The translations under genes and the position numbers were made by a program. The notes under the pieces were generated by a model that was given only the letters and a program-made list of their open reading frames with translations, ran no database searches and had not been told where the DNA came from. Of a stretch of 53,763 nucleotides of DNA, positions 6,729 through 15,028 are shown in pieces. The stretch lies in the IMG/VR virus record IMGVR_UViG_3300009183_000117, positions 1 through 53,763 of that record. One strand, 5' to 3'. The first letter of the stretch is position 1. Every line of letters starts with the position of its first letter. This DNA is from a virus.

Positions 6729-9432
6729 AAGTGATTTCATGACAGCCGCAGAACAAATGCGCCACACACTAGGCGAAGGTCTTTGCTTGGCCAAATGGAA
6801 ACAGGTTAGCTTGCACTTGCCCACAGGATTGAACAATTCATGCTATCATCCTCCACTACACAAGATTCCTGTGGAACTGCTAGCAGGCAATCCTGGCGCA
6901 CTGCACAATACTCCACATAAAAAAGCTCAGCGCAAGATCATGTTGAAACATGAACGTCCAGACGAGTGTAGTTACTGCTGGTCAGCAGAAGACAATGGAC
7001 AACTCAGTGACAGGCACTACAGGTCAGGCGAGGAGTGGGCCGCAGAGGATCTTGACAAGATATTGGCCTCAACCGGAGACGAAGATGCATTACCTAGCTA
7101 TGTGGAAGTTAATTTTAATCATGCTTGTAATCTTAAATGTAGCTATTGCAGTCCGCAATTTAGTTCAAGCTGGGCCGCTGAAGTTGCACAACATGGCGGA
7201 TTCCCTACGTCCAGCCCTCACAATAGTCCTGAGTATTTTACTGGTAGTCGTCGCCCTATTCCTGCCCGAGAACACAACCCCTACGTTGATACCTTCTGGG
7301 AATGGTGGCCAGAGCTGTACCCCAAGCTAAGACATTTTAGAATGACAGGTGGTGAGCCACTGATGGATCACAATACCTATCGTGTGTTTGAATACGTGCT
7401 GACCTTGCCGCATCCATTGTTGCATTTGGATGTGACCAGCAACTTCAGTGTGGAGCCTGTGTTGTTTGAAAAGTATCTTGGCTATGTCAAACAGTTATGC
7501 AACACACAGATTGAACACTTCATGCAGTATGTGAGCCTGGACACCTGGGGCAGTCAAGCAGAGTACATACGCAATGGCATGGACTTTGTGAGAGTGTGTG
7601 ACTATGTGGAACGCTATTTAGAGGAAGTACCCAATCGCAACAGCCTTACGTTTATCATGACCATGAACAATCTCAGTGTCACGGGCATGCATGACATGCT
7701 GGATTGGATACTGGAACTACGTGCCAAGTACAGTAAAACATATCAGCGTGTGTGGTTTGACACACCGTTGCTGAGACAACCACGTTGGCAAAGCCTGCAG
7801 ATACTGCCGCCTGCGTATGCCAACAGAATGAAAATAAACCTAGAGTTCATGCGAGCACACCTAATCACAGATGATAGTTTTGTGGGATTCAAAGATTATG
7901 AAATACAGCGCATGGAACGAGACATTGCCTGGATGACTGAGCCACAAGACGCACAAGAAGTCAATCATGCACGTGCTGACTTCTATAGATTCTTCAACGA
8001 ACACGACCGTAGACGCGGTACTAACTTTTTACAAACATTTCCAGAGATGAGCCATTTCTGGTGGAATGCAAACATCATGCCGAAACTGAACAACGAAACT
8101 GATATAGAATTCAAACGCAGAGTGATTGACATCAAGTCAACCAGCTTCTGCGGAGCCAAATGGTACAATGCTACCATATGGTTGGGTAGTGGACAAACAA
8201 CCAGCTGCCACCACCCACCTGCACACTCAATTGACTTGCAAGAAATAAAAACCAATCCTGCCGCACTGCACAATACCACTCGTAAAAAAGCTGATCGTGA
8301 AATGATGCAAAAAGGTGAACGCCCAGCAGGCTGTGAATACTGCTGGAAGATAGAAGACATGGGCCCTGAGTCTGTCAGTGACCGTGTGTACAAAACTGTA
8401 ATACATTCCGAGGAGGACCTAAATGTTGCATTTGCCAGACCCAGCTACACAGACTTCAACCTTCGCACGTTGGAAATTGCGTTTGACAGAACTTGTCAGT
8501 TCGCTTGTTCTTATTGCAACCCTGCTTTTAGTAGCACATGGGTTAAGGACATTGGTAATAACGGGCCATACACAGGATTGGTATCTGACGGCAGGAACCA
8601 TTTTACTCACGCTCATGATAGTAGTCAACTGTATAAATTCAATGAAGTTAATCCGTACGTGGAAGCATTCTTCCAGTGGTGGGAAACAGATCTCCACCAG
8701 ACACTAACAGAGCTTCGCATCACCGGAGGCGAGCCACTCATGTCAGGCTACACCTGGCAGCTGATTGACTGGTTCAAAGCCAATCAAGGCAAGAGCCATA
8801 CCAAACTGGCCATCAACAGCAATCTTGGCATGGAGCCGGTCAAGATGCTGGATTTTATTCGGCGTGTGGAAGGTATTCCGCATCTGGAAATCTACACCAG
8901 CAACGAAGCACTGGGCGCACAAGCAGAGTATATTCGTGACGGATTGAATTACCGGCAATGGCTCAGCAACATGGAGATGTTGATCAATTCAGGCGCAGTA
9001 AATCAAATGCATGTGATGTGTACAGTCAATGCATTGTGTCTGGAAAGCCTGCCTGAATTTTTAGATGAATTGGTTGTGTTGAAGAAAAAGTACAGCAGAG
9101 ACTTTCCTAACTTCACGTTGAACATCTTGCGTTTTCCTAGTTTTCAAAGTCCACTGGTATTACCATATGAGATTAGACAAAAGCATGCAGACCGCCTGGC
9201 ACAGTTTTTGGTACGCCACAAAGGACAAAACTACTTGCATGAGCATGAGATAAACCACGTGGAACGTCTAGTAAAGTATTTGCTTGAAGTAGATACACCT
9301 CATGCAGAAGCATTTGAAATGCCTAAATTGTTGAATGACTTCCGACAGTTTTATATCCAATATGATCAGCGCCGCGGAAAAAACTTTGTAAATACATTCC
9401 CGGCTCTCAAGGATTGGTATGAAACACTCTAA
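6721..9432 (+). CDS. Duplicated twitch-type radical SAM protein with two full modules
   Basis: 903 residues in two homologous halves of about 455. Each half starts with an N-terminal Cys cluster (CYHPP...CSYCW at about 40-82; CHHPP...CEYCW in the second half), as in radical SAM proteins with an N-terminal twitch/SPASM-like auxiliary FeS site. A radical SAM core follows, with the [4Fe-4S] motif CNLKCSYC at residues 136-143 and CQFACSYC at 592-599. The SAM-binding block (MTGGEPLM, ITGGEPLM) is present in both. The halves end alike (RRGTNFLQTFPE, RRGKNFVNTFPA). GTG 6721 is the likely start, ATG 6739 the alternative. It heads a run of five overlapping radical SAM genes. Substrate unknown; peptide or glycan modification fits the family and context. 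Codon use changes near 7085-7270 and 8450-8660, where +1-frame ORFs are nested. Confidence 0.85.
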   Translation: MSKSDFMTAAEQMRHTLGEGLCLAKWKQVSLHLPTGLNNSCYHPPLHKIPVELLAGNPGALHNTPHKKAQRKIMLKHERPDECSYCWSAEDNGQLSDRHYRSGEEWAAEDLDKILASTGDEDALPSYVEVNFNHACNLKCSYCSPQFSSSWAAEVAQHGGFPTSSPHNSPEYFTGSRRPIPAREHNPYVDTFWEWWPELYPKLRHFRMTGGEPLMDHNTYRVFEYVLTLPHPLLHLDVTSNFSVEPVLFEKYLGYVKQLCNTQIEHFMQYVSLDTWGSQAEYIRNGMDFVRVCDYVERYLEEVPNRNSLTFIMTMNNLSVTGMHDMLDWILELRAKYSKTYQRVWFDTPLLRQPRWQSLQILPPAYANRMKINLEFMRAHLITDDSFVGFKDYEIQRMERDIAWMTEPQDAQEVNHARADFYRFFNEHDRRRGTNFLQTFPEMSHFWWNANIMPKLNNETDIEFKRRVIDIKSTSFCGAKWYNATIWLGSGQTTSCHHPPAHSIDLQEIKTNPAALHNTTRKKADREMMQKGERPAGCEYCWKIEDMGPESVSDRVYKTVIHSEEDLNVAFARPSYTDFNLRTLEIAFDRTCQFACSYCNPAFSSTWVKDIGNNGPYTGLVSDGRNHFTHAHDSSQLYKFNEVNPYVEAFFQWWETDLHQTLTELRITGGEPLMSGYTWQLIDWFKANQGKSHTKLAINSNLGMEPVKMLDFIRRVEGIPHLEIYTSNEALGAQAEYIRDGLNYRQWLSNMEMLINSGAVNQMHVMCTVNALCLESLPEFLDELVVLKKKYSRDFPNFTLNILRFPSFQSPLVLPYEIRQKHADRLAQFLVRHKGQNYLHEHEINHVERLVKYLLEVDTPHAEAFEMPKLLNDFRQFYIQYDQRRGKNFVNTFPALKDWYETL
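7085..7330 (+). CDS. Nested +1-frame ORF: small two-helix membrane protein candidate
   Basis: 81 residues, wholly inside the duplicated radical SAM gene in the +1 frame. ATG 7085 is preceded by GGAGA (7075-7079) with 5-6 bp spacing. Two hydrophobic stretches are visible: residues 7-23 (WKLILIMLVILNVAIAV) and about 44-61 (LTIVLSILLVVVALFLP), with a polar loop between and a Pro/Gly/Ser tail. The outer gene uses T-ending codons unusually often here (about 34 of 64 by hand). The first helix overlaps the Cys codons of the CxxxCxxC motif, whose TGY codons give Val/Ala in +1, so part of the hydrophobicity is expected by chance. Confidence 0.3.
   Translation: MHYLAMWKLILIMLVILNVAIAVRNLVQAGPLKLHNMADSLRPALTIVLSILLVVVALFLPENTTPTLIPSGNGGQSCTPS
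8423..8707 (+). CDS. Nested +1-frame ORF: second small two-helix membrane protein candidate
   Basis: 94 residues in the +1 frame of the second half of the duplicated radical SAM gene. ATG 8423 follows a perfect AGGAGG (8411-8416) with 6-bp spacing. Two hydrophobic helices are seen at residues 21-41 (LTELVSSLVLIATLLLVAHGL) and 55-74 (LTAGTILLTLMIVVNCINSM), with basic flanks before (ARWKLR) and after (KLIRTWKH). This is the architecture of class II holins, though many phage membrane proteins look similar. It lies at the position equivalent to the 7085 ORF and shares the WKL start of helix 1, because the outer gene halves are homologous. Confidence 0.38.
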   Translation: MLHLPDPATQTSTFARWKLRLTELVSSLVLIATLLLVAHGLRTLVITGHTQDWYLTAGTILLTLMIVVNCINSMKLIRTWKHSSSGGKQISTRH

Positions 9433-10633
9433 GACATTTTGCATATTGCCATGGATACATCTTCATGCATTCCCTGATGGCCGTGCGTATCCTTGTTGTA
9501 TGGGAGAATATCACTCACCCATTGGCGATCTTAAAACACACACAATGGAGCAGGTGTGGAATCAAGCGCCACTAGCTACCATGCGAAAGAACATGCTACA
9601 GAATGTCAAGTCCAAAGAGTGTGTCAAATGCTATGAGCTAGAAGAAAATGGTTTTGTCGGCATGCGACAAAGCATGAACCGTGCGTTTGCACATCACATG
9701 CCATTGGCAGATCAAACACTTCCTGATGGCACACTGCCTGACTTTCGACTACGCTACTATGACATTAGATTTAGTAATCTGTGTAATTTCCGTTGCCGCA
9801 GTTGTGGCAGTGTGTTTTCCAGCAACTGGTATGATGACGAAGTTGCCGCACATGGTCAAGTACAGCATCCCAAGATCATGTTTGCTGGCCAACACAAACA
9901 AGACATGTGGGAGCAAATGCAACCGCATATACCACATCTAGAACAAGTGTACTTTGCAGGCGGCGAACCCTTGATCATGGAAGAACATTATCGTGTGCTA
10001 AAAGAACTAGTACAGAGAGAAATGTTTGATGTCAGACTGGTATACAACACCAACTTTAGTGAATTAGATTTCAAAGATGAAAGTGTACTGGAGTTATGGA
10101 AACTGTTTAAGAATGTCAGCGTTGGTGCTAGTCTAGACGCCAGCGGCACACGAGCAGAGTACATTCGCAAAGGCACAGTATGGCACAAGATTGTACACAA
10201 TAGAGAACGCATGTTGTCTGTGTGCCCTCAAGTTGACTTCTATATAAGTAGTACCGTGGGCATACTAAATGTATGGCACTTGCCAGACTTTCATCGTGAA
10301 TGGGTTGACTTGGGATTGATACGCCCGCAAGATTTCAACATCAACATGTTACAATCACCTGAATGGCAACGTGCAAATCATCTGTCACCGGAGTTGAAAC
10401 AACAAGTGAAAGAACGCATACACAATCACCTTGAGTGGCTTGGTCCATTGGATCACATGAATCGTGCAACCAATGGTTATCGGAGTATTATAAAGTTTAT
10501 TGATCAACCTGCTGATGCAGATCAACTAAAAGAGTTTTTTAGAGAAACTGATCAATTTGATCAAATACGCAATGAGAGTTTTGATGCTACCTTTCCTGAA
10601 CTGACTGGATTGAGAGACCATGCTACCAAATAA
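9419..10633 (+). CDS. Radical SAM protein with N-terminal twitch-like domain
   Basis: 404 residues. The N-terminus (CILPWIHLHAFPDGRAYPCC, then C-x2-C in SKECVKCYE) is the Cys pattern of radical SAM enzymes that carry their twitch/auxiliary-cluster domain before the core. The core motif is CNFRCRSC (C122, C126, C129), followed by FAGGEPLI for SAM binding and a conserved SLDASGTRAEYIRKG segment shared with its neighbours. It overlaps genes on both sides by 14 bp, so the array is probably translated as coupled units. The substrate is not known. Confidence 0.82.
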   Translation: MKHSKTFCILPWIHLHAFPDGRAYPCCMGEYHSPIGDLKTHTMEQVWNQAPLATMRKNMLQNVKSKECVKCYELEENGFVGMRQSMNRAFAHHMPLADQTLPDGTLPDFRLRYYDIRFSNLCNFRCRSCGSVFSSNWYDDEVAAHGQVQHPKIMFAGQHKQDMWEQMQPHIPHLEQVYFAGGEPLIMEEHYRVLKELVQREMFDVRLVYNTNFSELDFKDESVLELWKLFKNVSVGASLDASGTRAEYIRKGTVWHKIVHNRERMLSVCPQVDFYISSTVGILNVWHLPDFHREWVDLGLIRPQDFNINMLQSPEWQRANHLSPELKQQVKERIHNHLEWLGPLDHMNRATNGYRSIIKFIDQPADADQLKEFFRETDQFDQIRNESFDATFPELTGLRDHATK

Positions 10634-11834
10634 CAATATATGTGTGCTACCGTGGATGAGCATAGAAGTAACCCCAATGGGTAACAGTCGCCCGTGTTGT
10701 TTGGCCATTGATGAAATACCAGACAACACTGGTAAATCCTACGACCTTACCGCAGTGCCTATTCGTGAAGTATATCACAGCAAATACATGCAGGATCTAA
10801 GGCAACAGTTTCGTGCAGGAGAAAAACCCAGCACATGCACACGATGCTGGACAGAAGAATCTGCAGGACGTACCAGCAAACGTATGAACATGTTGGCCAA
10901 ATTCAACAATGATATCCAATCAATTGAATGGGACACAGACACCCCTGAACAATTATGGTTCTTGGATCTTAAACTAGGCAACATCTGTAATCTCAAATGT
11001 CGTATCTGTGGATCCTGGAGCAGTAGTAAATGGGCACAAGAAGAACTAGACTACTACCCAACAGCCACTAGAGAAGAACGCAAAAAACATTCAGCGTATG
11101 TATGGCTACGTCAGGGTCAGTGGCCACGTGAAAGCATTGACTTTTGGAACAACATTGATCAAGTGCTGCCTGGTGTGCGCTACTATGAATTTACCGGTGG
11201 CGAACCATTCTTGATTCAAGAACATTTTGATTTGTTACAACGCACAGTAGATCAAGGCTATGCATATCTTGTGGATGTACACTACAACACCAATGGCACA
11301 CAGTATCCAGAAGCCGCAGTGGAGATGTGGAAAAAGTTCAAGCATGTGAACATTGCATTCAGCATTGACGATCTTGGCGCACGATTTGAATATCAGCGTT
11401 ATGGCGCCAACTGGGCAGAAGTGGAACAAAATCTAGACCGTTACTTAGAGTTAAGCAAAACACACACCAACATCACGCTACAAATGTGTATAACTGCAAA
11501 TATACAAAACGTATTGTACTTGCCTGAAGTCATGGACCATGTGTGGGCAAAAGGTTTTCGTGACGTATACATCAACATGTTACATGATCCAATTCAACTC
11601 AACATCAAGCAAATGACTCCAGTGGCGATTGAACTGGTATGTAACAGACTAAATCAAGTTCCGACCAGCAACAGATTCTATCGTGATTTCCAACAGTTAA
11701 TAACGGTGATACAAACAGGTACTGGTAGTGATGGTCAAGAGTTTTGCAAAACTATCAAACAAGGTGACGTGTATCGCAAACAAAATTTTGCTGACCATCA
11801 CCCAGACATAGCAAAGGCCATGGGATATGAATAA
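10620..11834 (+). CDS. Radical SAM protein with N-terminal twitch-like domain
   Basis: 404 residues, paralog of the preceding gene. N-terminal CVLPWMSIEVTPMGNSRPCC and the CTRCW pair supply auxiliary-cluster cysteines. The core motif is CNLKCRIC (C123, C127, C130). The SAM-binding block is EFTGGEPFLIQ, and the late SIDDLGARFEYQRYG matches the neighbours' SLD-G-x-x-x-EYIR block. Overlaps: 14 bp upstream, 8 bp downstream. Differences among paralogs outside the FeS motifs suggest different substrates or ordered steps rather than copy-number redundancy. Confidence 0.82.
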   Translation: MLPNNNICVLPWMSIEVTPMGNSRPCCLAIDEIPDNTGKSYDLTAVPIREVYHSKYMQDLRQQFRAGEKPSTCTRCWTEESAGRTSKRMNMLAKFNNDIQSIEWDTDTPEQLWFLDLKLGNICNLKCRICGSWSSSKWAQEELDYYPTATREERKKHSAYVWLRQGQWPRESIDFWNNIDQVLPGVRYYEFTGGEPFLIQEHFDLLQRTVDQGYAYLVDVHYNTNGTQYPEAAVEMWKKFKHVNIAFSIDDLGARFEYQRYGANWAEVEQNLDRYLELSKTHTNITLQMCITANIQNVLYLPEVMDHVWAKGFRDVYINMLHDPIQLNIKQMTPVAIELVCNRLNQVPTSNRFYRDFQQLITVIQTGTGSDGQEFCKTIKQGDVYRKQNFADHHPDIAKAMGYE

Positions 11835-12984
11835 AGTTATCCCGTTGGTTAATGTTAGTGCATTGCAAGCCCTGACGCCCGCACCTCTTGGTCGCGCAGA
11901 GGTTGACTCTGACTACATGACACGGTATATACAAACTGGAATGGATTTTAACAAGGATCTTGGACTAGCAGGCAAATATTGTTATCACCCATTTAACACA
12001 GTCACGATAGACCATCGAGGTCGTTGCTATGTATGCACCTGTCAGGCATGGTTACCAATCAGCGTAGGTAACATTTTAGATTTTAATTCGCTGAGTGAAA
12101 TTGTTCACAGCTCACGTGCTAGAGAGATACAACGAAGTATCGTAGATGGCAGTTATCGTTACTGTGACAATAAAACTTGCGGGTTATTAATCAGCGACGC
12201 AATGGAAACTAGAATTGAGCACAAACCAGACACTGTGAATTGGATCAATTTCTGTATCGATGACAGTTGCAACTTACAGTGTCCTAGCTGTCGCACAGAT
12301 TTAATATTTCATAAACAAGGTCCAGAATTTGATCTACGTATGAAAATATCACAGCATGTGAGCAAGCTGATCAGCGAACACAATCATTTTTTACGATTTA
12401 CACTAAGCAACGATGGGGATCCATTTGCTAGTCATGTGTACAGAAACCTAATGACAACTATTGCGCCACAACTGGTCAATCAGCTGGAGATTGAAATAGT
12501 AACTAACGGCATATTAATGAAGTCACATTGGCACGAAATTGAAAACATATACCCTAACCTCACACTAATCAAAGTCAGTTTTGATGCTGCCACCGAACAA
12601 ACATACAACAAAACACGATGCGGCGGCAGTTGGAACAAAGTAACTGAAAGCACTAGATTTGTAGCTGATTGGCTGGCTCAACGCAAAGCACAGCATCTCA
12701 ATGCATATACTAGATTGGTAGCTAATTTTGTAGTGCAACAAACAAACTATCATGAGATGATTGACTTTGTAACACTGTGCAATTCGTTGGGTGTTGATCA
12801 GATCTTGTTTCAAAAAGTAACTAACTGGAATACGTGGATTGATGCCAACGGCACAGATCAGTACAGCGCACATGCAGTATGGCAACAGTCGCATCCTGAA
12901 TATCACAAGCTGAAAGAAATACTAAAAGATCCTGTGTTTCAACAGCACAATGTTAAACTAACTAACCTAGCGGATCTACTATGA
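11827..12984 (+). CDS. Radical SAM protein, most diverged member of the array
   Basis: 385 residues. The N-terminal auxiliary region holds KYCYHPFNTVTIDHRGRCYVC and later YCDNKTCG. The core motif is CNLQCPSC (C148, C152, C155). The SAM block is diverged to LSNDGDPFAS (SNDGDP in place of TGGEP), as in SPASM-type radical SAM proteins that act on peptides. Its ATG overlaps the previous stop by 8 bp, and its stop overlaps the next ATG by 4 bp. A substrate cannot be assigned. Confidence 0.78.
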   Translation: MNKVIPLVNVSALQALTPAPLGRAEVDSDYMTRYIQTGMDFNKDLGLAGKYCYHPFNTVTIDHRGRCYVCTCQAWLPISVGNILDFNSLSEIVHSSRAREIQRSIVDGSYRYCDNKTCGLLISDAMETRIEHKPDTVNWINFCIDDSCNLQCPSCRTDLIFHKQGPEFDLRMKISQHVSKLISEHNHFLRFTLSNDGDPFASHVYRNLMTTIAPQLVNQLEIEIVTNGILMKSHWHEIENIYPNLTLIKVSFDAATEQTYNKTRCGGSWNKVTESTRFVADWLAQRKAQHLNAYTRLVANFVVQQTNYHEMIDFVTLCNSLGVDQILFQKVTNWNTWIDANGTDQYSAHAVWQQSHPEYHKLKEILKDPVFQQHNVKLTNLADLL

Positions 12985-14270
12985 ACAAACCTGATTCGTT
13001 ATGCTTGGCTCCTTGGACACACACATATCTTAGTCCGCAGACTGAGCGCCGCATGTGTTGTGCAAGTCGCGAGCCTGCACAAAACTTTCAACAGTATATT
13101 GACACCAGCGCCGGTTCTGGCAAGTATATACCTATCACTCTGGACGAACATTGGAACGGTGACCACATGCGCTCCGTACGAAAACGCATGCTGTCCGGCG
13201 AAACATTACCCGAGTGCGAAGTATGTAATGATAAACTGTTGAATACCTCTGTGTATAGAGATTACTTCACGCACTTGTTTGCACACAAACTTGACCAAGT
13301 ACATGCCAGTACAGATGACACCGGGCACACTACAATGCAACCGATCAGCTGGGACTATAGATTTAGTAATCTTTGTAATTTCAAATGTCGCATGTGTGGA
13401 GACATGTTGAGCAGTGCATGGGAAAGCGAGCAACGTGTACATGGCATGATAGATTGGAACAATCCAAAGAACAACTGGATGAAGCCAGTCATACGCGATG
13501 AAATACATCAGTTTCAAACCACGCAGGTTGAACATGAGTTCAGTCAGGCAGTTGAAGAACATCGTGTTGAGGAGATATATTGGGTGGGTGGCGAACCCTT
13601 GATGTACGAACAACATTGGAAGTACATGAAAAGAATAATTGAATTAGGGGACGGACCAAATGTCTATGCAAGATATAATACAAATCTCAGCCGTGTTGAT
13701 TATCGCGGTGTCAATCTTTATCGGGATATTTTATCTGGGTTACGGGATTGGCAAATCTGCGCATCGCTCGACGGAACAGGTAAAATTGGTGAGTACATTA
13801 GATCAGGTCTCGACTTCGATGCTTGGCTTGAGAACTTCGCTCAAGGAGTTGCGATTGCGACTAATCCTAGACAGATGCGAATCGACTACACCCTTACCCT
13901 GCCAGGAATGTTTGAGGTTGAACGGATTGAACGACTGTCCGCAACCTACGGAGTACAAGTTCTGGCGAAGGTAGTTTTTAGTTTCAGTCCGGACATAGTT
14001 ATGTCACCTTTAGCCCTACCTCGGGACATGTTACACTCTTGGGTAGATGAAATACTTTCTGTGGTGAAGACCGACTCGTTAAAGGATATCTTGGTTCAGC
14101 TGAAAACTAGACCTACGTTTGCGGAACAGTGGCCCGACCAATATCAAACAGCACTGCGCCGTGGTAAAGACCGTGTGTTGAAATTAGAAAGCATACGAGA
14201 CAATCCTATCACAATGGCAGAGATATTGAGTGAACGATCGGATGTATTGCACTGGTGGAATAACATATGA
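12981..14270 (+). CDS. Radical SAM protein with N-terminal twitch-like domain
   Basis: 429 residues. N-terminal CLAPWTHTYLSPQTERRMCC and CEVC supply the auxiliary cluster cysteines. The core motif is CNFKCRMC (C132, C136, C139), the SAM block WVGGEPLMYE, and ASLDGTGKIGEYIRSG matches the array's conserved block. From about 13640 to 14130 the codon choice differs sharply from the rest of the gene (CGG, TCG, GCG and CTC become common) while the protein still fits the family. A +1-frame ORF is nested in the first part of this patch. The gene overlaps the SGNH-like gene by 4 bp. Confidence 0.82.
   Translation: MNKPDSLCLAPWTHTYLSPQTERRMCCASREPAQNFQQYIDTSAGSGKYIPITLDEHWNGDHMRSVRKRMLSGETLPECEVCNDKLLNTSVYRDYFTHLFAHKLDQVHASTDDTGHTTMQPISWDYRFSNLCNFKCRMCGDMLSSAWESEQRVHGMIDWNNPKNNWMKPVIRDEIHQFQTTQVEHEFSQAVEEHRVEEIYWVGGEPLMYEQHWKYMKRIIELGDGPNVYARYNTNLSRVDYRGVNLYRDILSGLRDWQICASLDGTGKIGEYIRSGLDFDAWLENFAQGVAIATNPRQMRIDYTLTLPGMFEVERIERLSATYGVQVLAKVVFSFSPDIVMSPLALPRDMLHSWVDEILSVVKTDSLKDILVQLKTRPTFAEQWPDQYQTALRRGKDRVLKLESIRDNPITMAEILSERSDVLHWWNNI
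13660..13974 (+). CDS. Nested +1-frame ORF: single-helix membrane protein candidate with Cys-rich tail
   Basis: 104 residues in the +1 frame of the preceding radical SAM gene. ATG 13660 follows AGGGGA (13646-13651); the frame opens only at 13648, so the start is well defined. A short polar N-terminus leads to one clear hydrophobic helix at about residues 8-30 (ISAVLIIAVSIFIGIFYLGY). A charged helical stretch (LRTSLKELRLRLILDR) and a tail with four Cys follow. A membrane anchor plus helical ectodomain resembles i-spanin-like or signal-anchor proteins, but no family is recognised. It does not overlap the CxxxCxxC codons. The codon patch of the outer gene continues about 150 bp beyond the nested stop, so overlap coding alone does not explain it. 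Confidence 0.38.
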   Translation: MSMQDIIQISAVLIIAVSIFIGIFYLGYGIGKSAHRSTEQVKLVSTLDQVSTSMLGLRTSLKELRLRLILDRCESTTPLPCQECLRLNGLNDCPQPTEYKFWRR

Positions 14271-15028
14271 TATTATTAAGTTCTGGCGATAGCTTTACAT
14301 ATGGCAACGAGCTCAGTGATGACAACCCTGCACGTGCTAGTAACAACACATGGTCGGCGAACCTAGCAAAACATTTTGGGTTTGAGCACCAGTGTGTGGC
14401 CAAAGGCGGCGCCGGCAACGACTATATTTCTAGATCACTCATAACACAGGCCAATGAACTTCGTAAAAAAAGCAAACAGTTTGCAGTAGCGGTAATGTGG
14501 ACCTATCCTGGACGCATTGAATTAAAAGTTCAGTCCGAGTGGCACCAACTAAACGATTATGTATTTTGGGATTCGACTGAAAAACTACAAGCACAGTGGC
14601 CCGATAAAGGTGAAAAATTTTATGCATCAATACTAGACAGAATTCAAAAAGACCGAGAAGCAAATCGATTGGATTTGTTCAGAGACTATATGAAATTTAC
14701 GGTGTTAACTGGTGACTATGCAATAGTAAAATCTTATCAAAGTATATTTGTTACCGCACAATATCTAATGCATCATGAAATTCCTTTCTTTTTTGTAAAT
14801 GCAGTTGACGAGGCAAACATCACTGGAAATTACATACCTCAGGACAGTTTGCCTTACCTGGACAGCATTGACCAGCAAGACTGGATGCCTGTTCCTAGTT
14901 TCTATTCCTGGGCAAAAGAAAATAATTATAAATTTGGGTCAGCACACCCATTGGATCGAGCACACACAGATTACGCTAAACTGATACTAGCTACAGGATT
15001 GGTAGAAACAAAATGGCAATTAAAGTAG
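14267..15028 (+). CDS. SGNH-hydrolase-like protein
   Basis: 253 residues. The first block GDSFTYGNE (Ser at about residue 9) carries the nucleophile Ser, GGAGND near residue 48 supplies the Gly/Asn oxyanion block, and a late HPLDRAHTDYA supplies the catalytic-His block. Together these are the SGNH hydrolase signatures. In phages and surface-glycan clusters such proteins act as esterases or acetyltransferase-like partners on sugars. It is placed directly after the radical SAM array and before a second, more degenerate SGNH-like gene. Overlaps: 4 bp upstream, 16 bp downstream. Confidence 0.65.
   Translation: MILLSSGDSFTYGNELSDDNPARASNNTWSANLAKHFGFEHQCVAKGGAGNDYISRSLITQANELRKKSKQFAVAVMWTYPGRIELKVQSEWHQLNDYVFWDSTEKLQAQWPDKGEKFYASILDRIQKDREANRLDLFRDYMKFTVLTGDYAIVKSYQSIFVTAQYLMHHEIPFFFVNAVDEANITGNYIPQDSLPYLDSIDQQDWMPVPSFYSWAKENNYKFGSAHPLDRAHTDYAKLILATGLVETKWQLK

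Noticed and set aside
9681-9941. +1-frame ORF with a hydrophobic stretch over the CxxxCxxC motif of the radical SAM gene at 9419
   Set aside because: It starts at a GTG with no SD, and the hydrophobic run comes mainly from Cys and Asn codons read out of frame. It shows the chance background for such ORFs.
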